From Acidiferrobacter sp. (lineage in GTDB: Bacteria > Pseudomonadota > Gammaproteobacteria > Acidiferrobacterales > Acidiferrobacteraceae): 16,587 bases of DNA. Of this stretch, positions 9,400 through 16,564 are shown piece after piece. The stretch lies in the NCBI GenBank assembly GCA_027335965.1, contig DAHWGZ010000024.1, positions 1 through 16,587 on the forward strand, given 5' to 3'. The position numbers and the translations under genes were made by a program. The notes under the pieces were generated by a model. That model saw nothing but the letters and a program-made list of their open reading frames with translations. It had not been told where the DNA came from and did not search any database. How positions within the stretch are numbered: position 1 is the first letter of the stretch; each line of letters begins with the position of its first letter.

Positions 9400-9617
9400 G
9401 AATCGGCCTCATCGGAGCCATGGGCGCCTTGGCGCAGGAGCCGGTAGACGATCCCCGTCAACAGCACGCTCACCGGGACCCAGGCGAGCTGATACCAATA
9501 AAAAAATGGGAAACCCAGGACCGTCGGCTGGACGTGGTTATAGAGAGGGACATACAAGGTCCCAAAAAACGGGATGACCAGCAACAGGTAGGGCCATCGT
9601 GACGCGCTGACGCTCAT
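9396..9617 (-). CDS. DUF3311-type small membrane protein, 73 aa
   Basis: This short protein has two predicted membrane helices (about residues 8-25 and 40-62) separated by a loop with FFYWYQLAW, the pattern of DUF3311 proteins. These are typically encoded immediately upstream of an SSS-family symporter and are thought to be accessory subunits; their role is not established. The start ATG 9617 has a strong ribosome-binding sequence (GGGGGAGGAG) just upstream. The gene ends inside the first codons of the symporter, a 4-nt ATGA overlap, so the two are translated together. It is the first gene of the phzF-symporter transcription unit. Confidence 0.88.
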   Translation of the reverse strand: MSVSASRWPYLLLVIPFFGTLYVPLYNHVQPTVLGFPFFYWYQLAWVPVSVLLTGIVYRLLRQGAHGSDEADS

Positions 9618-9638
9618 ACGCTCCTCCCCCGCTTATGT

Positions 9639-9649
9639 TTTATAGTGTA
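9639..9649 (-). promoter_or_regulatory. Likely -10 region for the DUF3311-symporter unit
   Basis: On the minus strand, TACACT (9649-9644) runs directly into TATAAA (9644-9639), 22-30 nt ahead of the DUF3311 start codon. Either hexamer could serve as the -10. No good -35 lies at the right distance; that position is occupied by the 28-bp palindrome, which would suit an activator-dependent or operator-controlled promoter. Confidence 0.4.
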
Positions 9650-9650
9650 A

Positions 9651-9678
9651 TGTTTAGTCCGATTAAGCGTACTAAACA
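9651..9678. promoter_or_regulatory. 28-bp near-perfect palindrome, probable operator
   Basis: TGTTTAGT (9651-9658) and ACTAAACA (9671-9678) are perfect inverted repeats around a 12-bp centre that is itself partly symmetric. In all, 12 of 14 half-site positions are complementary. It covers the expected -35 region of the minus-strand symporter promoter and lies 100 nt upstream of the plus-strand MFS pseudogene. The size and placement fit a dimeric regulator binding in consecutive major grooves. The regulator is not encoded in the window and I do not recognise the consensus. Confidence 0.6.
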
Positions 9679-9778
9679 GTCGACCTCTGGTCAAATCCAT
9701 GGCACCCGATCCGCGCCGGCCGGCCATTCATCCAGAGGGGTATCCCCGTTGTTTTATAACGATGGCAAGAGGCCTTAA

Positions 9779-11089
9779 ATGGCGCCCGTATCCATCCTGT
9801 CCGACCCTTTTGTGACCAACGAAACCCATGCATCATCGCTTTCGGGCGTAAGCCGAAGGCGTGCTGTCGTCGACCATGCGGGGCGCGGGGGAAGCGTATT
9901 TATCGGCCTACGCGCTTTATCTCCATGCCACCGCCGCCCTGGCGGGGTCGTTTGCGCAACGGCTCGCCGCCTGGTGGGCCGAACGCCTGGGGCTCATCGT
10001 CTTGGGGATCATCGTCTTGGGGCTCGCGGCCCAGGGATCCTTATGGGTTCCGATGATCGTCCTGCCGCGCCTATGGCCCGGTTATGCCGTGCCGATCCTT
10101 CTCATCACGCTCACCCTCTATTACGGCGCCAATCACTTCGCCAATCCCCCCTGGCATAGCCTCATGGGCGATCTCGTTCCCGAAGACATGCGCGGACGCT
10201 ACTTCGGCGCGCGCTCGCGGCTCATGAACCTTGCCAGTTTCAGGGTGCTCGCAAGCGCCGTCCTGGTCTTGCGGTTTGCTAAAAGTCATGGACATACCGA
10301 AATCGGCTTTATGGCAATCTTCGCGATCGCCCTGCTCGCGCGCCTACTTTCGCTGCCCAAGGTTCGCGCGGTGCGCGAGCACGCCCTTCCCAAGGGCCAC
10401 CTGGCCTGCATCCGGCGACCCTCTAGCGGAAGATGCGCGCGACACAGTTTTCGCGATTCGCGATCTTTACCGCGGTCATGAGCTTTTCCGCGGGGATCGC
10501 CGGGCCGTTCTACGCCGTGTACATGCTGCGCGATCTGCATTTCTCTTAATATACAATTCATGGCCGCGCAAGCGGTCGTGGTGCTTTCGCAGGTCGGGAC
10601 CCTCACCTTGTGGGGGCGTCTGGGCGACCGGTCGGTAACCGGTTCGTGCTCGCCGTCACGGGCTTTCTGATCCCCGTGTCCCCCATGCTGTGGCTTACGA
10701 CCACTCATTTCGGGGCCATTCTCCTGATCCAGCTTCTCAATGGCCTGGCGTGGGCCGGCTTCAATCTGAGCGCCGGCAACTTCGTCTACGACAGCGTGCC
10801 GCGCGAGAAGCGCTCCCTCCACAATGCCATCCATCACATCCTGACGGCGTTTGCGTTTGCCGCCGGGGCGGCGCTCGGCGGCCTTGTCGCAACCCATGTC
10901 CCGGCCAACGCCCGCGTGTTCGGGCTTACGCTCGGCAACGGTCTCCTGTGGGTGTTTTTGATATCGGGACTGGCGCGCTTCAATACCACGCTGGCCTTCA
11001 TTCCCCTCCTGCGCGAGATGCGCATCGGCGGCATGGCGCCGCCGCGACGGCTTGCCGCGCTGTTTGTGCGGCGTACCGGCTCGGCCTAG
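9779..11089 (+). pseudogene. Broken MFS transporter gene (several frameshifts)
   Basis: Pieces of one MFS permease appear in order across two alternating reading frames. An N-terminal piece starts at ATG 9779 (AGAGG upstream). The frame then changes near 9860, giving GAGEAYLSAYALYLHATAA. Near 9935 the sequence jumps to GSFAQRLAAW, apparently missing about a dozen helix residues that relatives have. Around 10370-10432 the frame changes again and resumes at MRATQFSRFAIFTAVMSF. At 10547-10553 one extra base creates a TAA within what should read FSYIQFMAAQ. At 10631-10633 one base is missing from a Phe codon in GDRFGNRF. The last third to the TAG at 11089 is clean. With at least four shifts a working protein is very unlikely. 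It converges on the carbamoyltransferase gene, 10 nt away. Confidence 0.88.
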
Positions 11090-11099
11090 AGCGGCCTCT

Positions 11100-12776
11100 T
11101 CAACGGCCCTTTTCGAGCAGGAAAGGGCCCAGGGCCAGGGCATCGAGCGGACTGCTCGCGTAGGCCTCGATGGCATCCGCCGGCGAACACACGCGCAATC
11201 GCCCGCGCGTCGCGAAGTCGGCGCTCAACAGGACCGGCACGCCGGTCAGGGCGCCGAAGGCCTCGATGACATCATGAAAGAGCGGTTGCGCGGCGCGCTC
11301 CACGGTCTGCGCGCGCGCGGTGCCGTCGACGTGGGTGGCAGCCGGGATGCGCGGGCGCTTGTCGCTGCGGACGCGGGCGACAAAGGTGCGAAAAGGGGCT
11401 GCGCGCGCGTCATCAAACCAGTCACCCGCGGCGGTCGCGGTTACGGCACACGCCACCGGCTCGAAGGCCTCGCGCCCGGCGAGATCGTTGAGCACGCCCG
11501 CCATCGCCGGTATCGTCGGCGCCGCCAGCACCAGGCGGCTACCGAGGGCCTCGTGCCCGAATTCCATGGCCCCCTGAAACCATCCCACGGTCTTGCCGCT
11601 GGCAAGCCGCGCGGCGACCGCCACGGTGATGGCTGGCGGCCGGCCATAGGCAAGGCGCGCGCGCGCGAGCAGGGCCTCCAACTCCTCGGCCCCAAATTGC
11701 GGACCCCAGCAGGTATGCTCCAAGGGCGCGTGCCCGGGGGACCGGCGCAGGGTGTGGTCGATCCATAACGCCGCGCCCACCGCGGTGCCGGAAGCCCCGG
11801 CGACCGGGGAAATCCACAACCCCTCGAAGAGCCCCGCGTCCCGCACGGCGCTATTGAGCAAGGCATTGCGGAAAACGCCGCCGGCGGTGACGAGATTTCG
11901 TGCGCCGGTCTCGCGTCTCAGCCAATCGGCGAGTCCGACCACGGTCTCGTTCAGGCACTCCTGGAGGGAACACGCAATATCCTCGTGGCGCGCCTCGAGC
12001 GGCGTGCCCGGCGCGCGCGGCGGACCAAGGCGTTCACTGAGATCCCCGGCCGCCACCGCATAACGGGCCGCGCGCGGGACGCGGATCACGATGTCCCTGA
12101 AGGCCTCGCGAAACCGCGGCCTGCCACTTGCCGCCAAGGCGCTTACCTTGTCCTCCCCAGGCCCGGGCGCGAAACCGAGATGCCGCGTCACCCGCTCGTA
12201 TAAGAGACCCAGGGAGTGCGCGGCGCCGACCTCCCCCAAGGTTTCGATCGCAGCCCCCCGTCCGAGACCGTACGTGGTGCCCGCCCGCTCCCCGCGCGCA
12301 TTGACACACAAGATCGCCGCGGCATCGAAAGGCGAGGTCAGATAGGCGGCCGCGGCGTGCGCCTGCTGATGGGCCACCGCATGCCAGGCGGGACGCGGCG
12401 AGGTCTGCGCAAAAAGGTCTGCCTTGGACGATTGGTCGACGCGATGCCGAACCCAGCCGATGGCGCCCAGCGGCAGTGCTGGCCACCATGGCTCTTGGTC
12501 CGGCGCCAGCGCCTCCTTCGGATGCGTGGCCTGGGTCCCGAGGAGCGCCGGATCCCAAGCGTAGGCGATATGATCGACGTCCGACAAGACGACGCCGCGG
12601 CGCGCCAGACACCAGGATACGCTGGCCGCCGGCCACGCCGGCCCGGGCTCGCGCGCGACCGCCCCCCCGTCCCCATGGCGCGCGTCGTCCCCCTCGAGGG
12701 CGGCCACGATACGCCCGTCCTCGACGAGAACGGCCGCCGGCTCGTGAAAGGCGCCCGTGACCCCAAGCGTCAACAT
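11100..12776 (-). CDS. Divergent NodU/CmcH-family carbamoyltransferase, 558 aa
   Basis: The family transfers a carbamoyl group from carbamoyl phosphate, via carbamoyl-adenylate, to a sugar or natural-product hydroxyl. The two-part architecture is clear: an N-terminal Kae1-like half (residues 1 to about 345) and a C-terminal YrdC-like half. Retained marks are HQQAH (H136, H140), SLGLLYE (188-194), GGVFRNALLN (299-308), HVDGTARAQTV (482-492) and TGVPVLL. Missing marks are the aspartate of the VDGxGE motif (here N159), the aspartate of the AAGDAG motif (A328), PRALG of MEFGPRALG (here HEALG), FRPxAP (FEPVAC) and the NTSFN motif (SADFA, 518-522). It may be a pseudoenzyme, a repurposed paralogue or an early pseudogene. 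The ATG overlaps the GT9 stop by 7 nt. It is the last gene of the five-gene cluster. Confidence 0.85.
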   Translation of the reverse strand: MLTLGVTGAFHEPAAVLVEDGRIVAALEGDDARHGDGGAVAREPGPAWPAASVSWCLARRGVVLSDVDHIAYAWDPALLGTQATHPKEALAPDQEPWWPALPLGAIGWVRHRVDQSSKADLFAQTSPRPAWHAVAHQQAHAAAAYLTSPFDAAAILCVNARGERAGTTYGLGRGAAIETLGEVGAAHSLGLLYERVTRHLGFAPGPGEDKVSALAASGRPRFREAFRDIVIRVPRAARYAVAAGDLSERLGPPRAPGTPLEARHEDIACSLQECLNETVVGLADWLRRETGARNLVTAGGVFRNALLNSAVRDAGLFEGLWISPVAGASGTAVGAALWIDHTLRRSPGHAPLEHTCWGPQFGAEELEALLARARLAYGRPPAITVAVAARLASGKTVGWFQGAMEFGHEALGSRLVLAAPTIPAMAGVLNDLAGREAFEPVACAVTATAAGDWFDDARAAPFRTFVARVRSDKRPRIPAATHVDGTARAQTVERAAQPLFHDVIEAFGALTGVPVLLSADFATRGRLRVCSPADAIEAYASSPLDALALGPFLLEKGR

Positions 12777-13834
12777 GACGCGCGGCGCCGCGCATCAGCG
12801 CCCTCTTGCAAAAGTTCGATGACCGCATTCACGACCTGCCGCGGGCGCACGTCCTCCAAACAGCGATGATGGCCGCTCGTGCAGACACTCTGGAAACAAT
12901 TGCGGCATGGGACATCCGCCGACAGGACGCGCGCCATGGCCCGCCAGGGCGCGTGCTGCGGGTTCGTGAGGGCGTAGAGCACCACCACCGCGGCGGCCGG
13001 ATGCGCGGGGCCGGTATTGTTGGTCACGACCACGTCCGCGGCATCGAGAAGGCCGGCAAACTCGCCCAGCGAGACGCCGCAGGCCACGCGCGCCTCACTG
13101 GCCGCGGCCAATCGTATACGTTCCAGGAGCGCCCGCTCATCCTCCGTTCCGGCGAGGATGAGCGCCGCCTCGGTCTCCTGTTCGAGCGCCCGCAATCCCG
13201 CGGCACAGGAGGCCTCGGGATAACGCCGCGACGGCGCCGACGCCCCGGGATGCGGGATGACGAGCGGCCGCGCATCACGCCGATACGCAGCCCCCAGCTC
13301 GCGGAATCTTTGCGCCAGCCGGATCTTCAGGCCATCGTCGGCCAACGTCGCGCCGAGATGCCCGGCAAGCGCCGGCTGACGCTCCGCCTCGTGGCGCATG
13401 CCCTCCTGCGGCTCTCTCTCCGTGATCCAGGTCGTGAGCAGCGCATAGGGGTTCTCTCGGCAATGCGCGGCGCGTCGGGGAATGGCCGCCATATGACACA
13501 TGAGCGCCGCCGGCCGCGGATACTGGCTAAACACGGTGAACACCACGGCGCCATCGAAGCCTTGCGCGCGTAAATCCCCCATGAGCGCGTGATCGGCCTT
13601 GGCATCGGCCTTGCCACCCTTCATCCATGGCGCCTCGTGGACGATGGAATCATCGATCTCCGGCAAAAGCGCGGCACACGCCGCGCCCGCCGGAGAGATG
13701 AGCGCGGTCATCGCGCGCCCCGGCACGGCGTCCTTGAGGGCGCATGGGGCCGGTCCCGTCATGAGCAGATCTTCCATGCCATCCAGCCGCACCGCCGAGA
13801 TGCGCCGCGCCGCGTCCCAGCCTTGGTCGATCAT
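12770..13834 (-). CDS. Glycosyltransferase family 9 (heptosyltransferase-like), 354 aa
   Basis: GT9 enzymes use nucleotide-activated heptose or related sugars, typically ADP-heptose in LPS core assembly. Visible family features are RLDGMEDLLMTGPAPCALK near the N-terminus (residues 16-34), HPGASAPSRRYP (195-206), the donor-site motif TNNTGPAH (271-278) and ALTNPQHAPW (288-297). Relatives usually continue TGPxHxAAA with V/L-G-T-P before the next beta strand; here AAA runs straight into VVVLYALTNP, as if about four residues were lost. The C-terminus has a cysteine cluster CRNCFQSVC plus HHRC (C310, C313, C318, C325) that could bind a metal. Its ATG overlaps the HAD stop by 4 nt. It probably adds a heptose-like sugar in the cluster's pathway. 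Confidence 0.87.
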   Translation of the reverse strand: MIDQGWDAARRISAVRLDGMEDLLMTGPAPCALKDAVPGRAMTALISPAGAACAALLPEIDDSIVHEAPWMKGGKADAKADHALMGDLRAQGFDGAVVFTVFSQYPRPAALMCHMAAIPRRAAHCRENPYALLTTWITEREPQEGMRHEAERQPALAGHLGATLADDGLKIRLAQRFRELGAAYRRDARPLVIPHPGASAPSRRYPEASCAAGLRALEQETEAALILAGTEDERALLERIRLAAASEARVACGVSLGEFAGLLDAADVVVTNNTGPAHPAAAVVVLYALTNPQHAPWRAMARVLSADVPCRNCFQSVCTSGHHRCLEDVRPRQVVNAVIELLQEGADARRRASC

Positions 13835-14442
13835 AGGCGCGCCGTGGATCGTGGACGCACCGGGCGCCCGGGCCCCGTGGCGTCAATGATGAAATGGGCA
13901 GCCTCGCCGAGGTCGCGCGCGATATAGTCCGGCACGCGCCGGTCCGAGAGCTGCCATTTGGTCTCGTTGCCGTTGTCGATAAGGACCGTGCGGCAGTGGG
14001 CGGCAGAGCCCGCTTCGATATCATCCAGGATGTCGCCGACGCACCAGGAGTTCGCCAGATCGAAATGTCCGTCGCGCGCCGCCCTTTGCAGGAGGCCGGG
14101 GCGCGGCTTGCGGCAGGTGCAGGCCGTGGCGTAGCGCTTGACGCGCCCCAGGGGGTCGTGAGGGCAATAGTAGAAACCCGCCAACGGCACGCCAAAGGCG
14201 CGCAGCAGATCGCGCAGTCGCTCCTCGACATCGCGCAAGGCGTCTTCCGTGAAGTAGCCGCGCGCCACGCCGCCTTGATTGCTCACCACCACCAGGCGAA
14301 AGCCGCGCTCATGCAGGCGCCGCAACCCGGAACGGGCCCCCGGCGCCAAACGCATGCGATCCGGGTCCACGTTGTATGGGACGTCGTCTATGAGGGTGCC
14401 GTCCTTGTCGAGAAAGACGGCGGCATCGTGTATCAGGGCCAT
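13831..14442 (-). CDS. HAD-IIIA phosphatase, GmhB-like (heptose bisphosphate phosphatase), 203 aa
   Basis: This cytoplasmic haloacid-dehalogenase-type phosphatase resembles GmhB, which removes a phosphate from D-glycero-D-manno-heptose 1,7-bisphosphate on the way to ADP-heptose. The catalytic DKDGT motif gives D12 and D14, VSNQGG (53-58) provides motif II, and CRKPRP (110-115) and VGDILDD (135-141) follow. The GmhB zinc loop is intact: C93, H95, C108, C110. I chose ATG 14442, where the domain starts and which overlaps the SDR stop by 10 nt; the frame is open further upstream only as a shadow of the SDR gene. The stop overlaps the GT9 start by 4 nt. A histidinol-phosphate phosphatase role is possible for this fold but less likely with a GT9 neighbour. 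Confidence 0.88.
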   Translation of the reverse strand: MALIHDAAVFLDKDGTLIDDVPYNVDPDRMRLAPGARSGLRRLHERGFRLVVVSNQGGVARGYFTEDALRDVEERLRDLLRAFGVPLAGFYYCPHDPLGRVKRYATACTCRKPRPGLLQRAARDGHFDLANSWCVGDILDDIEAGSAAHCRTVLIDNGNETKWQLSDRRVPDYIARDLGEAAHFIIDATGPGRPVRPRSTARL

Positions 14443-15215
14443 GAGGTCTCTCGCATCGGCAAGACCATGATCTCCGGGATGAGCGTCTCCGTCGGCTGCG
14501 ACAACACGAAACGCACGGTGCGCGCCACGTTCGCGGGATCCTGCAAGGTCGACTGGTCGATGTCCGGGAACCGATCGCGCAAAACCGGGGGGCGTAGCCC
14601 CCCGGAAATGACCGCCGTGACCTTGATGTGGAGAGGCCGGGCCTCGACGTGAAGCGCATGGCTCAGGCCCAAAAGCCCCCACTTGCTCGCGTGATGGGCG
14701 CTGGCGTTCGGCCACGCGCTCTTGGCGTCGGTCGAGACGATATTCACGATATGCTCCCCGCCCTGCCGGCGCCTATGGGGCAAGACCGCCTTGGCCGCCA
14801 AAAACGGCCCGGCCGGATTCACGCCGATGATGCGCTGCCACCCTTCGATCGGCATCCCTTCCACGGATCCCGTGAGGTCCGCGCCGGCATTGTTGACGAG
14901 CACGTCGCCATGGCGCGCGATGGTGTCCTCGAAGGCCGTGGCCGCCGACGCCGGGTCGCTGACATCGAGCGCCCGCCCCTCCACGGAAAACCCTTTTGCC
15001 CGCAAGCCCCGAGCAAGCTCTTGCGCCTTGGCCTCCCGGACATCGCCGGCAACGACGATCGCGCCCGCCTCCGAAAGGTCGCGGCGCACGCACGCGCCCA
15101 GGCGTTGAGCCTCGCCGGTCACGAACGTCACGCGTCCGGCAAGCGGCCCCGGGCGCCGATCGCGGCCCTCCGGCCCGTCCGTCCCGTCTTGCTTGCGCAC
15201 CAAGAAATCCTCCAT
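14433..15215 (-). CDS. Short-chain dehydrogenase/reductase-like protein lacking the catalytic Tyr, 260 aa
   Basis: SDRs are NAD(P)-dependent oxidoreductases with a Rossmann fold. NNAG (108-111) and the catalytic-region serine S161 are present with the correct 13-residue spacing, and the lysine K178 is present. The tyrosine of YxxxK is H174 (HHASK; codon CAT at 14694-14696, one base from TAT). The cofactor motif TGxxxGxG reads TGEAQRLG, with R38 in place of a glycine. The rest of the fold looks normal and full-length. A strong ribosome-binding sequence GGGAGGA precedes ATG 15215; the longer open frame to 15386 is a shadow of the GT4 gene. It probably acted on a sugar of the cluster's product; whether it is still a catalyst is doubtful. 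Confidence 0.85.
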   Translation of the reverse strand: MEDFLVRKQDGTDGPEGRDRRPGPLAGRVTFVTGEAQRLGACVRRDLSEAGAIVVAGDVREAKAQELARGLRAKGFSVEGRALDVSDPASAATAFEDTIARHGDVLVNNAGADLTGSVEGMPIEGWQRIIGVNPAGPFLAAKAVLPHRRRQGGEHIVNIVSTDAKSAWPNASAHHASKWGLLGLSHALHVEARPLHIKVTAVISGGLRPPVLRDRFPDIDQSTLQDPANVARTVRFVLSQPTETLIPEIMVLPMRETSWP

Positions 15216-15229
15216 AGACGGTCCTCCCT

Positions 15230-16564
15230 TTAATGCAAAAATGAATGCGGTGGCCCGGAACGAGGCGGTCCGGGAGGTCCGGGAGGTTCGGAGCACAACC
15301 CTGGCATCCTCCCGAGATTCGCGCGCCCGCGCGCCTCCAGGACCTCGCCATACGCGCGATCGACCAGCCCGACGACCCTCTGCCAACCAAACAAGGTGGT
15401 GGCCCGCACCAGGGCCTGCCGGCCCAACTGACGCAACTCATCGCGGGCGCGCAGGGCATGCGCCATGTAAAGGGCCACGGCCGCCTGGTTATGGGGCGGA
15501 ACGAGATATCCGGTCTCCTTGTGGCGCACCGTGTACTTGATGCCGCCTACCGCCGAGCCCAAAACCGGCGTCCCGCACGCCATGGCCTCGAGCGGCGCGA
15601 TCCCGAAGGGCTCATACCAGGGAGTGGTCACGAACAGATCGGCGGCGCTGTAGTAAAAACGCAGCTGTTCGGGCCTGCGCCGTCCGACGAATGTCACATG
15701 ACCGGCCACGCGCAGGCGCGCCGCCAAGGCCTTGAGCCGGCCGATCTCGGGGGTCATGCGGTCATCGGGGCAATCGGTCTCCCCGCCCACGATGACGAGA
15801 TCGGCCTCCAGGCCGTGCTGGTCCCGGAGCCGCGCGATGGCCTCTATGATGGTATCCACCCCCTTGCGGGGCACCATGCGCCCGACATGGACGAACAAGG
15901 GTTGACCCGGCACGACGCCGATGTCCCCCCGGGCCGCGTCCTTGTCCACGGCCCAGAACTGCGCGGGGTCGAAACCGCACGGCACGAGCCGCAGCTTGTC
16001 CGGGGCGGCCCCGTAAAAGACCCCCAGGTCCTTGGCGTCTTGCGGGCATTCGGCGAGAATGGCGTCGGCATCAGCGACGATCTCCGATTCGATCAGGTTA
16101 CGCTCCCTCGGGAATTGATCGTTTTCGCCCTGATGGAGCTGGCGGACCGCCCCCAGGGCATGGAAGGTCATGACGAATGGGATGCCCCAACGCTCACGCA
16201 GCGTACGCGCCACCATGCCCGACATGAAGAAATTGGCATGGACCAGGTCGTATCGCCCGCGGCCCTGCCTGAACCACGAATCCATGTAGCGCCCAAAGTC
16301 TTCCATGTACGGCAACAAGTCCTCCTTGCGCACCGGGCGCGCCGGACCCGCCGGGACATGGATGATGCGCACCCCCGGCGCCCAGTCCACGACCTCCGGC
16401 AAGGTCATGTCGTCGCGTCGCGTAAACACGTCCACGCGATGACCGAGCCGCGACAGACCTACGGCCACCTGCCCGACATAGACATTCTGACCGCCGCAAT
16501 CGCAGCCGCCGAGGATCGCGAGCGGCGAAGCGTGCTCACTTATAAGCGCAATCCGCTTGCTCAT
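15230..16564 (-). CDS. Glycosyltransferase family 4 (sucrose-synthase/MshA-like group), 444 aa
   Basis: This GT-B-fold retaining glycosyltransferase is related to the group containing sucrose-phosphate synthase and MshA. The N-terminal GGQNVYV motif (residues 24-30) is typical of that group. The donor-side motif HVGRMVPRKG (226-235) supplies R229 and K234, and EPFGIAPLE gives the EX7E pair E318 and E326. The N-terminus matches relatives, and AGGAGG sits just before ATG 16564. The last 20 or so residues are a Pro/Gly tail (SEPPGPPGPP) produced by a 9-bp tandem repeat and look like an added extension. It is the first of the five cluster genes visible here, 14 nt before the SDR gene; more of the operon may lie beyond the window edge. 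Confidence 0.9.
   Translation of the reverse strand: MSKRIALISEHASPLAILGGCDCGGQNVYVGQVAVGLSRLGHRVDVFTRRDDMTLPEVVDWAPGVRIIHVPAGPARPVRKEDLLPYMEDFGRYMDSWFRQGRGRYDLVHANFFMSGMVARTLRERWGIPFVMTFHALGAVRQLHQGENDQFPRERNLIESEIVADADAILAECPQDAKDLGVFYGAAPDKLRLVPCGFDPAQFWAVDKDAARGDIGVVPGQPLFVHVGRMVPRKGVDTIIEAIARLRDQHGLEADLVIVGGETDCPDDRMTPEIGRLKALAARLRVAGHVTFVGRRRPEQLRFYYSAADLFVTTPWYEPFGIAPLEAMACGTPVLGSAVGGIKYTVRHKETGYLVPPHNQAAVALYMAHALRARDELRQLGRQALVRATTLFGWQRVVGLVDRAYGEVLEARGRANLGRMPGLCSEPPGPPGPPRSGPPHSFLH
15267..15293. repeat. 9-bp tandem repeat in the 3' end of the GT4 gene
   Basis: GGTCCGGGA occurs at 15267-15275 and 15276-15284, followed by a degenerate copy GGTTCGGAG at 15285-15293. The unit is a multiple of three, so it adds Pro-Pro-Gly units to the GT4 tail without shifting frame. 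Copy number may vary between strains. Confidence 0.7.

Noticed and set aside
8107..9447. Long plus-strand open frame opposite the symporter gene
   Set aside because: Its product is rich in Arg, Gly, His, Asp and Glu with no fold-like pattern, while the opposite strand encodes a clear SSS symporter and DUF3311 protein. It is an antisense shadow in GC-rich DNA.
9737..9747. GGGGTATCCCC palindrome upstream of the MFS pseudogene
   Set aside because: It is only 4 bp per arm and GC-rich, easily expected by chance; no partner site was seen.
14443..14715. Longer start for the HAD phosphatase
   Set aside because: The extra residues are a frame-shifted shadow of the SDR gene; DxD begins 12 residues after ATG 14442, as in GmhB.
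15216..15386. Longer start for the SDR
   Set aside because: It overlaps the 3' end of GT4, is basic and low-complexity, and the strong ribosome-binding sequence sits right before 15215.
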